From NCBI GenBank assembly GCA_022709625.1, contig JAKLIL010000107.1:1-6551 (forward strand): a DNA stretch of 6,551 nt, in the 5' to 3' direction. Of the stretch, positions 1 through 5,549 are shown one piece after another (the first letter of the stretch is position 1; the number at the start of each line of letters is the position of its first letter). Source of the DNA: Verrucomicrobiota bacterium. GTDB lineage: Bacteria; Verrucomicrobiota; Kiritimatiellia; CAIQIC01; Lenti-01. The position numbers and the translations under genes were made by a program. The notes under the pieces were generated by a model. That model was not told the origin of the DNA, ran no database searches, and saw nothing but the letters and a program-made list of their open reading frames with translations.

Positions 1-30
1 GAATCAAGGCGGTACAAAAATGACGCGCGC

Positions 31-35
31 AGGAG
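31..35 (+). promoter_or_regulatory. Ribosome binding site deciding the barrel gene start
   Basis: AGGAG lies 5 bases before the ATG at 41. Translation from 41 puts a positively charged, then hydrophobic, signal sequence at the very N-terminus. The ATG at 20 in the same frame would add 7 residues in front of it. An AAGG at 6-9 could serve that earlier start, so it is not fully excluded. Confidence 0.6.
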
Positions 36-40
36 CAACC

Positions 41-1084
41 ATGAAAAGAAGGTGGGCATTGGCTTCCGGAATCATCTTGCTGGCGGCATGCCTGTCGCCG
101 GCGGCCGAACAGACCGAAGAAAAGACATCTTCCTGGTGGGCCCCGGGGCGCCTAACCATCGGCGGCCGGTTCGGCGACGTACAGGAATACGTGGGCGACG
201 CATTGATGCCGGTGTGGAAGCCCGGCGGGAGCATTCTCTTTCTGAACCTGCGCGGCACGGCGCTGGAAAACGAAGCGCAGGAAATGAACGTCGGTTTGGT
301 CGCCCGCCACCTGATGTCCAAACCCGCCCTGATCGTCGGCGCCAACGTGTTCTACGACGTGCGCGCGACGGAAAACGACAACACCTTCGGCCAAGTCGGC
401 GGGGGCGTGGAAGTACTGTCGAAGTGGATCGATCTGCGGGCCAATTACTACTATCCGGTTACCGACGAAGAAGTGCTGACGGAGTCCGAAGAGACGACCA
501 CGGCCCGCAATGGACGGAGCACCGTGACCACCACGACGCTCTACCGCAACTACGAAGAAGCCTTGGAAGGGTACGACGCGGAAGCCGGCGTTTGGCTGCC
601 TTGGCTGGATCGGTTCGCGCCCACCGGCGTGTTTGGCGGCTACTACCGCTTTTTGTCCGACTACGAACCGGATATTTCCGGTGCCAAAGCCCGCGTCGAG
701 TCCCGCCTGCATCCCAATCTGACCTTCGATGCCGAATGGTACCAGGACGAGGAACTGAACCGGACGGACTATTTCGTCGGCGTCCGGGTGAATTTACCGT
801 TCGATTTCTGGAACGGCATCCGGTTCGATCGGGAACCGAGCGCTCACGCGCGGCCGTTCGAATCCCGGAGGGGCGACATGGTCTATCGCGATTTCCGCAT
901 CCGCACGATCGAAACGGGGCGGGTGGTGGCAAGGCAGACGGTTGTGGAGTCCACGGAATCACCAACGCAACCTGTGCCCACCCCGCCGCCTTCGAAGCCG
1001 GTTCCCACGCCCCCGCCGCCACGGCCCTCCCCGATCCCAAACTGCTTCTTGAACGACGCAGGGGAAGTCGTCTGCCAGTATTGA
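41..1084 (+). CDS. Inverse autotransporter (intimin/invasin-type) beta-barrel protein without passenger
   Basis: A 347-residue outer-membrane protein. Residues 1-22 form a signal sequence (MKRR, then a hydrophobic stretch to SPAA). A lipobox-like LAAC ends at Cys17, so lipoprotein processing is possible, though unusual for a barrel. Residues about 35-256 resemble the inverse-autotransporter beta domain. GANVFYDV (100-107) is followed by the GGGVEV (120-125) and ANYYYP (134-139) strands, and later come GYDAEAG (177-183), GGYYRF (199-204), ARVESR (217-222) and a closing YFVGVRVNLPF (244-254). Alternating polar and apolar residues and many aromatics fit barrel strands. In known members the barrel carries a long C-terminal adhesin through its pore. 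Here only about 90 residues follow: a basic segment (263-300), a proline-rich stretch with a repeated PVPTPPP unit (311-333), and a 13-residue end holding Cys335 and Cys345. No Ig-like repeats or lectin domain are present. The frame ends in a clean TGA, so this is not a window-edge truncation. It could be a porin-like or anchoring derivative; the family call is firm, the role is not. Confidence 0.82.
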   Translation: MKRRWALASGIILLAACLSPAAEQTEEKTSSWWAPGRLTIGGRFGDVQEYVGDALMPVWKPGGSILFLNLRGTALENEAQEMNVGLVARHLMSKPALIVGANVFYDVRATENDNTFGQVGGGVEVLSKWIDLRANYYYPVTDEEVLTESEETTTARNGRSTVTTTTLYRNYEEALEGYDAEAGVWLPWLDRFAPTGVFGGYYRFLSDYEPDISGAKARVESRLHPNLTFDAEWYQDEELNRTDYFVGVRVNLPFDFWNGIRFDREPSAHARPFESRRGDMVYRDFRIRTIETGRVVARQTVVESTESPTQPVPTPPPSKPVPTPPPPRPSPIPNCFLNDAGEVVCQY

Positions 1085-1126
1085 AGGTGGGCCATCGGGT
1101 TCGGGGCGGACGAAAGGGCACCACGG

Positions 1127-1200
1127 TACCCCGGGCGCGGATCGAACGCGCGACCTGCGGTTTAGGAAACCGCCGCTCTGTCCAACTGAGCTACCGGGGC
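1127..1200 (-). tRNA. tRNA-Arg (anticodon CCT)
   Basis: The minus strand folds into a full 74-nt cloverleaf. The acceptor stem is GCCCCGG paired with CCGGGGT (one G-U pair at the end), with discriminator A at 1127. The D arm is GCTC/GAGC with a 9-nt loop containing GG. The anticodon stem is GCGGT/ACCGC around the loop TTCCTAA, giving anticodon CCT, which reads AGG (Arg). The variable loop has 5 nt, and the T stem is GCGCG/CGCGC around TTCGATC. The CCA end is not encoded; the following bases are CCG, so CCA would be added after transcription. The gene converges on the barrel gene, whose stop is 42 bases away. I see no good U-tract terminator in that gap. Confidence 0.95.
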
Positions 1201-1246
1201 GTTGGATCGCTTCAACCACAAAAGACCGGCCGGTTCAAGTCCACTG

Positions 1247-1275
1247 TTGCCGTCAATACGCCGAATCCGTAGGCT
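1247..1275 (+). promoter_or_regulatory. Weak candidate sigma-70-type promoter for the isomerase-like gene
   Basis: TTGCCG (1247-1252) and TAGGCT (1270-1275) are separated by 17 bases. The -10 box matches the consensus at only 3 of 6 positions. A start site near 1282 would leave a leader of about 20 bases before the ribosome-binding site at 1289-1293. This is the best-spaced pair I found in the 102 bases between the tRNA and the gene, but it could be chance. Confidence 0.25.
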
Positions 1276-1302
1276 TGGTGTCAAGCACAAGGAATCCCCG
1301 CG

Positions 1303-2544
1303 ATGAATTTTCGGTATATTCCGGTGGCTTCGAAACTGCACGACAAGCGCAGCCTGTCGACGCTGCTGGCGGGCCATGAAAAGGCCTTGGCCGGCATCGG
1401 GGGCACGCGCCTCGACGGCGCCGTGGCCGATCGCGCGGGCGTAGCGTTCTATTTCGTCCAGACCGGCGGAGTGGAAAACGACGTGGTCCGGAGGTCCCGC
1501 TCCCGCGCCCAGCAAGGCAAGGCCGGTCCCTTGCTGTTGATCGCGCATCCCGCGCACAATTCCCTGCCGGCGGCGCTGGAAATATTGGCCCAGGCGCGGC
1601 AAGAGGGCGGCACCGGCCGCATCTATCTGCTCAAGGGCATCGAAGACGCTTCGACGCTGGCCGCCATTGCGCAAACGGCCACGTGCCTCGAGGCGAACGG
1701 CAAACTGGGTGAAGACCGCCTAGGCATGATTGGCCCCAGTTCGGACTGGCTGGTGGCCAGTTCCCAGCGGCCGGACGTCGTATTCAACCGGTTCGGCATC
1801 CGCACCATTCCGCTGGAGATCGATGAACTGCGCCGGTTGGCGGCCCGGGATCCGGCGCCGGATGCCGGGCCGGACTTCGAAGCGTGGGAGCGGGCGGCGT
1901 CGCGGGAAGGAGCGACGCGCGCAGCGTTCGCCCGGGCCGTGGGCGTCTATCGGGCCCTGAAAGAGTTGGTCCGGATCCACCGCTTGTCCGCCGTGACGGT
2001 GCGCTGTTTCGATTTGGTCGCGCACGACGGCACGACCGGCTGCTTCGCGTTGTCGCGCCTGGCGGACGAGGGCATAGCGGCCGGATGCGAAGGGGACGTT
2101 CCGTCCGTCGTAATGCTGCGTTGGCTGCGGCAGTTGACGGACCGGCAAGGGTGGATGGCGAATCCGACGGATGTCGACGTGCGTACGGGTATGCTGCGAC
2201 TGGCCCATTGCACCGTCCCGCTCGGTTTGGTTCGCAAACATGGCTTGACGACCCACTTCGAATCGGGCATCGGCATTGGCATCGACGGATCGTTCTCTCC
2301 CGGGCCGGCGACGGTGCTGCGCCTCGGGGGGGCAAATCTGGAGCGGTGGTGGGGCGCGGAAGGGACGCTGGTCGCCGATCGGCACGAGCCCCAAGCGTGC
2401 CGTACGCAGGTCGAGTTGCGGATTCCTCCCGCCGCGGCGGCGGAATTGCTCGAAGCGCCCTTGGGCAACCATCTGGTCTTGGTTTCCGGCCATGTGAAGG
2501 GGCTCTTTCGGGAAGCCTTCGAACTGGTCGCCGCAACCCGTTAG
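1303..2544 (+). CDS. L-fucose/L-arabinose isomerase-like protein, substrate unknown
   Basis: A 413-residue cytoplasmic protein with no signal sequence. The start is supported by AAGGA at 1289-1293, 9 bases upstream. The C-terminal half looks like the FucI/AraA-related group (COG2407 type), metal-dependent aldose-ketose isomerases. Seen motifs are GCEGD (261-265), NPTDVD (287-292), AHCTVP (301-306), ESGIGIGIDG (320-329), GPATVLRLGG (334-343) and GNHLVLVSGH (388-397). By family analogy Glu263, Asp290 (or Asp292), His302 and His390 would be the metal ligands; this alignment is inferred by eye. The N-terminal half (about 1-220) is less recognisable, with a short hydrophobic strand PLLLIAHP (76-83) and a helix-rich middle. 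At 413 residues it is shorter than classical FucI or AraA. No sugar kinase, aldolase or transporter lies beside it, so the substrate cannot be read from context. The next gene starts 39 bases downstream on the same strand and may be co-transcribed. It should not be called fucI or araA. Confidence 0.75.
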   Translation: MNFRYIPVASKLHDKRSLSTLLAGHEKALAGIGGTRLDGAVADRAGVAFYFVQTGGVENDVVRRSRSRAQQGKAGPLLLIAHPAHNSLPAALEILAQARQEGGTGRIYLLKGIEDASTLAAIAQTATCLEANGKLGEDRLGMIGPSSDWLVASSQRPDVVFNRFGIRTIPLEIDELRRLAARDPAPDAGPDFEAWERAASREGATRAAFARAVGVYRALKELVRIHRLSAVTVRCFDLVAHDGTTGCFALSRLADEGIAAGCEGDVPSVVMLRWLRQLTDRQGWMANPTDVDVRTGMLRLAHCTVPLGLVRKHGLTTHFESGIGIGIDGSFSPGPATVLRLGGANLERWWGAEGTLVADRHEPQACRTQVELRIPPAAAAELLEAPLGNHLVLVSGHVKGLFREAFELVAATR

Positions 2545-2583
2545 CAGTTGCACGCGGTATGGCAAGCAGGTAGGATAATCGAC

Positions 2584-3339
2584 ATGAAGCGGCTGGTTTC
2601 CATCGTGGTTTGGGCCATGGCGGGCAGCGCGGCGCTGGCGGCGACAACGCCTGCGCCCCGGCCGTATTCGGATTACCAGGTCATCCTCGACCGCAAACCG
2701 TTCGGGGCGCCGCCGGACCGCTCGCAGGAACCCGAGCGGGTGACGCCCGTCGGCGAATCCTTTGCCGCGCAAATGGTGTTGTCCGGCATTTACGAACTGG
2801 ACGACGGTTCGCTGCGCGTGGCCGTCACGGACAAAAAAGACAACAGCTATTTTTCGCTGCTGGTGGGGGAAACGGACGAAAACCTGCAGATCGAACTGGT
2901 CGATGCGGATTTCGAGAAGGAAGAAGCCGTCCTGAAAAAGGGCGAAGAGGTCGTGGTGCTGCGGATGAGCGGAACGGCAGGCACCCAGGTTTTGTCGACG
3001 ACGGAAAAACTGGAGCGCGAGAAGCAGGCGGATGAACGCCGCGAACAGCGTCAGTCCTACGCCGAACGGCGACGTTTGCGGATGCTGGAGCGGCAAAAGG
3101 CGCCGGAAGTCCCGCAAACCAAGCTTACGGGCGAGGAACTGGAACGCCATTTGCAGGAATACCAGATGAAGGTCATCCGCGAAGGCTTGCCTCCCCTGCC
3201 GGTGCAATTGACCCCCGACCGGGATGCCCAACTCGTGGCCGAAGGATATTTGCCTCCCGTGGACGAACAGGGATACGAAATCGTGCCCGAAGAGGCCGGC
3301 GAAGGCGAAGAGGGCTACGAAGAGGAATCGGCCTATTGA
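2584..3339 (+). CDS. Secreted GspC/PilP-like protein with charged C-terminal tail
   Basis: A 251-residue predicted periplasmic protein. The ATG at 2584 is chosen because it directly starts a signal peptide (MKRL, hydrophobic core, ALA cleavage site near residues 19-20) and has AGGA at 2572-2575, 8 bases upstream. A TTG at 2548 would add 12 residues with no benefit. After cleavage comes YQVILDRKPFG (31-41), like the I-x-x-R-N-P-F-G segment that precedes the homology-region domain of GspC and PilP. Residues 57-130 then look like that small beta domain: GIYELDDGSLRVAVTD (68-83), YFSLLVGE (89-96) and EAVLKKGEEVVVLRM (114-128). Residues 140-200 are highly charged and probably helical or coiled coil. 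The last 25 residues are acidic (many Glu and Gly). GspC/PilP proteins link inner-membrane parts of secretion or pilus machines to the secretin, but no other such gene is present here. The fold assignment is inference; secretion is well supported. Confidence 0.6.
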   Translation: MKRLVSIVVWAMAGSAALAATTPAPRPYSDYQVILDRKPFGAPPDRSQEPERVTPVGESFAAQMVLSGIYELDDGSLRVAVTDKKDNSYFSLLVGETDENLQIELVDADFEKEEAVLKKGEEVVVLRMSGTAGTQVLSTTEKLEREKQADERREQRQSYAERRRLRMLERQKAPEVPQTKLTGEELERHLQEYQMKVIREGLPPLPVQLTPDRDAQLVAEGYLPPVDEQGYEIVPEEAGEGEEGYEEESAY

Positions 3340-3348
3340 TCGGCACGA

Positions 3349-3359
3349 GGGGGGGGGGG
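3349..3359 (+). repeat. 11-base G homopolymer in the convergent gap
   Basis: Eleven consecutive G lie 10 bases after the stop of the secreted-protein gene, in the 101-base gap between two convergent genes. The last six G plus CG (3354-3361) are the exact reverse complement of 3401-3408, so an 8-bp stem with a 39-base loop is possible. Such runs are also prone to sequencing length error. Confidence 0.9.
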
Positions 3360-3407
3360 CGTCGGGGGCAAGGGGCCGTGTTTCCCATTCTTTCAGGATG
3401 CGCCCCC

Positions 3408-3429
3408 CGGCCACGCGGTTCCCTGGCCG
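3408..3429. terminator. Weak hairpin in the convergent gap, possible terminator
   Basis: CGGCCA (3408-3413) and TGGCCG (3424-3429) form a perfect 6-bp stem with a 10-base loop, 11 bases after the tonB-like stop on the minus strand. Neither strand has a U tract after it, so it is not a standard intrinsic terminator. It is listed because it is the only compact hairpin where both converging transcripts should end. Confidence 0.25.
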
Positions 3430-3440
3430 CGAGAATTCGC

Positions 3441-4166
3441 CTACGGCTTGATCTCGAAGACAATCTCGATTTCGACCGGTTTGCGGAAACCGGCGGGGAG
3501 CGCGCGGAGGTTTCCAACGGAGTTGAGGGCCTGCATGACGGAGTCGTCCATCAATTCGTTTCCCGAACGGCGGGTCAGGTGGCGGCCGGAAACCTGTCCG
3601 CCGGGGGCAACGGTAATGGAGGCGGCCGTGCTGAGACCAGGCAAATTCTTCAGTGCCGCGGGCTGCTGCCAAACGGCGTACATGCGCTCGTGGACGTGGT
3701 TGTAGTAGGCTCCCAGCGCGATCTGGTCGTCGTCCGGGATGGAGGTGGTTTCGCCGATGCGCGCGCCCTTCTTGAGCAAGGCGGCGATCTCCTCCGCGGA
3801 GAGGGGTTTGTCCTTCGGTGGGGGCGCCTTGGCGAACATTTGGGTTTTGGTGACGCGGTTGGTCTGGCGAATGTCCTTCTTGGGCGCCGGCGGTTTCGGC
3901 TCGGGCGGCTTCTTGGCCGGCATCGCGATCTCGTCGGGATCGGGTTCCGGGGGGGGGGGCGGCTCGGGTTTGGGTTGTTCGGGCGTCTCCGGCGCGGGCG
4001 GCGGCGGCACGGAGACGGTGAAATCGACGAAGACAAGGCGTTCGGGTTGGCGCTGCCGGGGCCACAGCTTATGGACCAGCGAGCCGGCCAGCATCAGCGC
4101 TAAGACGGTGCCATGCAAGGCGAGACTGAGTTTGACGCCTTGGCGCTGGTGCTCGCGCGGTTTCAT
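3441..4166 (-). CDS. TonB/TolA-family energy-transducing protein
   Basis: A 241-residue protein that couples the ExbB/ExbD-type motor to outer-membrane partners. One N-terminal membrane anchor spans about residues 11-31 and holds Ser14 and His18 in the S-x3-H arrangement of TonB, where the histidine is needed for coupling. A periplasmic proline-rich stretch follows (53-96, with PPPP, KPEP and EPDPD runs), as in TonB linkers. The C-terminal domain (about 150-241) has the TonB/TolA pattern: YYNHVHERMYAVWQQP (154-169), then ITVAPGGQVSG (184-194), RRSGNELMDDSVMQAL (199-214) and a final VEIEIVFEI strand. Its ATG overlaps the stop of the preceding exbD-like gene as ATGA (4163-4166), so translation is probably coupled; only a weak GGGA precedes it. 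The linker is partly encoded by an 11-C tract on the coding strand. Whether it acts as TonB (receptor uptake) or TolA (envelope integrity) is undecided: no TonB-dependent receptor, TolB or Pal is in view. Confidence 0.88.
   Translation of the reverse strand: MKPREHQRQGVKLSLALHGTVLALMLAGSLVHKLWPRQRQPERLVFVDFTVSVPPPPAPETPEQPKPEPPPPPEPDPDEIAMPAKKPPEPKPPAPKKDIRQTNRVTKTQMFAKAPPPKDKPLSAEEIAALLKKGARIGETTSIPDDDQIALGAYYNHVHERMYAVWQQPAALKNLPGLSTAASITVAPGGQVSGRHLTRRSGNELMDDSVMQALNSVGNLRALPAGFRKPVEIEIVFEIKP
3949..3959 (-). repeat. 11-base C homopolymer (coding strand) in the tonB-like linker
   Basis: Eleven G on the plus strand are eleven C in the tonB-like reading direction and encode consecutive prolines around residues 69-73. 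The tract lies before the C-terminal domain, so gain or loss of one base would remove that domain. Of the two alternative frames, one stops at 3650 and the other runs on antisense past the gene's end. The present length keeps the full 241-residue frame open. Confidence 0.9.
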
Positions 4167-4573
4167 TTCCCGGGATCGGTGACCAGCGCCACGCGGGTGA
4201 TGGCGGCATCGTGCATCAGGCGCAGGATCGCCACCACCTTGCCGTAGGCGATCGTTTCATCGGCGCGGACGAGCACGGCGAGGTCGGGCTGGTTCTCCAT
4301 CTTCGCCTTCAGCAGGGGGCCGAGTTCTTCCGTGCGGATGGCCACGCCGTCCAAAAACAGCTCGGCCTTGTCGTTGAGGGTGAGGGAGACCTTGTCCTGC
4401 TGGTCGTCGATGGCGCTGGTTTCGCCCTTCGGCAGGCGAACGGGGATGCCCTGCTCGATGTTCGGGAAGGTGATCATGAAGGTCAGCAGCAGCAGGAAGG
4501 TCAGGTCCATGATCGAGGTCATGTTCAACTCGCTGATCAGGCGGCTGCGGCTGAGCGGGATGCGGCGGGCCAT
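4163..4573 (-). CDS. ExbD/TolR-family biopolymer transporter
   Basis: A 136-residue inner-membrane motor component, a typical length for the family. A basic cytoplasmic N-terminus (RRIPLSRSR) leads to SELNMTSIMDLTFLLLLTF (14-32), with a single membrane helix at about 22-37. Asp23 in the IMD-LTF motif matches the conserved membrane aspartate that carries protons in ExbD and TolR. The periplasmic domain (about 45-136) follows the family layout: VRLPKG (45-50), VSLTLNDKAELFLDG (62-76), LAVLVRADETIAYGKVVAIL (98-117) and a final VALVTDPGK. An AGGA (4581-4584) sits 7 bases before the ATG and overlaps the stop of the exbB-like gene, so the two are tightly coupled. The stop overlaps the next start as ATGA. 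Confidence 0.92.
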   Translation of the reverse strand: MARRIPLSRSRLISELNMTSIMDLTFLLLLTFMITFPNIEQGIPVRLPKGETSAIDDQQDKVSLTLNDKAELFLDGVAIRTEELGPLLKAKMENQPDLAVLVRADETIAYGKVVAILRLMHDAAITRVALVTDPGK

Positions 4574-4582
4574 CGGCGGATC

Positions 4583-5323
4583 CTATTCGTACAGGAAGGA
4601 CTGCTGCAGGCGAGTGGCGAACTTTTCGGTGAAGTTCTCCAGTTGGATGCTCAGGAACCGGATCTTCTCGTTGAGCTTGTTGCAGCCGTAGGCGGAGGGA
4701 ATGGCGACGATTAGGCCGACGATGGTGGTCAGGAGCGCGCTGGAAATGCCGGGCGCGGCCTCGGACAGGTTGGCCGAGCCCTGCTTGGCCATTTGTTCGA
4801 ACGACACCGAAATCCCCCAGACCGTGCCGAAGAGGCCCAGCATGGGCGCGATGGTGTAGGTGGAGCCGAGCATGGACATCTGGGTTTCGAGCAGCAGGAT
4901 CTGGTCCGCGACCGCGCATTCGGCCACTTTGCGGATCGAGTCGATCTGCAAGGCCGTCAGGCGCTCCAGCGACAGATCGATCTGGCTGAGCGCGCGGTGT
5001 TGCTTGTGCGCCAGCGATTCGAATTCCCGCTTCGCCGCCACGCACGCCGCCATATAGACCTTGGCCATCGGGCTGTCCGGATGGGCTGGCCCGCGCACGA
5101 AGATTTCCAGCGGATTCTCCTGGCGCTCGAAAGTGCGCGCAAAGCGTTCGTCGGCCTTTTCCACCTTCCGCAATTCGAGGTATTTGCCGAGCATGATGCT
5201 CCAGGCCAGCACCGACGCGCCGATGAGGACGACGACAATGAGCTTGCCGATGGGATCGGAGATGTTGAAAGCCCAGACGACTCCGGCCAGGGGCAGGGCC
5301 CCGCCGACAATATTCATAACCAT
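4583..5323 (-). CDS. ExbB/TolQ-family (MotA-like) proton channel
   Basis: A 246-residue inner-membrane protein that forms the proton channel with the ExbD-like product. Three membrane helices are visible at about 26-46, 150-172 and 193-213. A cytoplasmic loop of about 100 residues lies between the first two. Family signatures are APMLGLFGTVWGISVSF (159-175) and EAAPGISSALLTTIVGLIVAIPSAYGCN (188-215), with the threonines and the AIP turn seen in the channel helices. The GLFGTVWGI and APGIxxAL patterns are closer to TolQ than to typical ExbB. ATG at 5323 is chosen because GAGG (5329-5332) lies 5 bases before it and a strong promoter lies just upstream. An in-frame TTG at 5389 falls inside the -35 box and cannot be used on that transcript. 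An in-frame ATG at 5317 is a close alternative. First gene of the three-gene motor operon, with a 9-base gap to the next. Confidence 0.92.
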   Translation of the reverse strand: MVMNIVGGALPLAGVVWAFNISDPIGKLIVVVLIGASVLAWSIMLGKYLELRKVEKADERFARTFERQENPLEIFVRGPAHPDSPMAKVYMAACVAAKREFESLAHKQHRALSQIDLSLERLTALQIDSIRKVAECAVADQILLLETQMSMLGSTYTIAPMLGLFGTVWGISVSFEQMAKQGSANLSEAAPGISSALLTTIVGLIVAIPSAYGCNKLNEKIRFLSIQLENFTEKFATRLQQSFLYE

Positions 5324-5359
5324 GGCGACCTCGCGAAAGGGGGTTGAAAAACAGGGCGT

Positions 5360-5389
5360 ATCATACGGCAGGGAAGCGAAGGGGGTCAA
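5360..5389 (-). promoter_or_regulatory. Sigma-70-type promoter of the exbB-exbD-tonB-like operon
   Basis: On the minus strand TTGACC (5389-5384) and TATGAT (5365-5360) are separated by 18 bases, each matching the consensus at 5 of 6 positions. Transcription would begin near 5353, giving a leader of about 30 bases before the ATG at 5323. Its place also rules out translation from further upstream. I see no clear repressor palindrome such as a Fur box over it. Confidence 0.65.
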
Positions 5390-5494
5390 TATCTCCGGGT
5401 TCGCGCAGTTTCACGGACAGAAACGCCATCGTTCCGGCCGGTTGCATACGTCTTGGCCGCGGAGACCATGCCGTGCTATGCGCATTTCCGAATC

Positions 5495-5519
5495 AGGAGT
5501 CCCGATGGTTTCCCCATAG
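5495..5519 (+). other. Ribosome-binding site plus four-codon reading frame upstream of the DUF gene
   Basis: AGGAG (5495-5499), 5 bases, then ATG GTT TCC CCA TAG (5505-5519). This ATG is in the same frame as the next gene's ATG at 5550 and is cut off from it by the TAG at 5517-5519. The ATG at 5550 has no visible Shine-Dalgarno sequence. The unit may be a leader mini-ORF allowing re-initiation, the original start of the gene now broken by a nonsense codon, or chance. Confidence 0.4.
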
Positions 5520-5549
5520 CATCCCCCGCATCCCACCGCCGCCTTGTCC

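Noticed and set aside
1231..1245. A GGTTCAAGTCC string resembling a tRNA T arm next to the tRNA gene
   Set aside because: The flanking bases do not form a T stem and there is no acceptor or anticodon arm around it, on either strand. No duplicated tRNA end that would mark an integration site was seen.
1253..1284. TTGACA (1284-1279) with TATTGA (1258-1253) on the minus strand as a tRNA promoter
   Set aside because: The -35 box is perfect, but the spacer is 20 bases, and at 17 bases only GCGTAT is available. Too weak to call, although the TTGACA may be real.
1720..4065. A 2.3-kb open frame on the minus strand, antisense to the isomerase-like and secreted-protein genes and out of frame with the tonB-like gene
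   Set aside because: It crosses two well-supported genes on the other strand and a non-coding gap, and its product is rich in Arg, Pro, Gln and His without any recognisable domain. Long antisense frames are expected in GC-rich DNA.
5324..5389. Extension of the exbB-like protein to a TTG at 5389
   Set aside because: That TTG lies within the -35 box of the operon promoter, and the added 22 residues do not resemble the family N-terminus. ATG at 5323 has a ribosome-binding site.
5453..5484. TTGGCC followed 18 bases later by TATGCG as a plus-strand promoter for the DUF gene
   Set aside because: Both boxes are poor matches. The 226-base divergent gap must hold a plus-strand promoter if the gene is active, but I cannot identify one with confidence.
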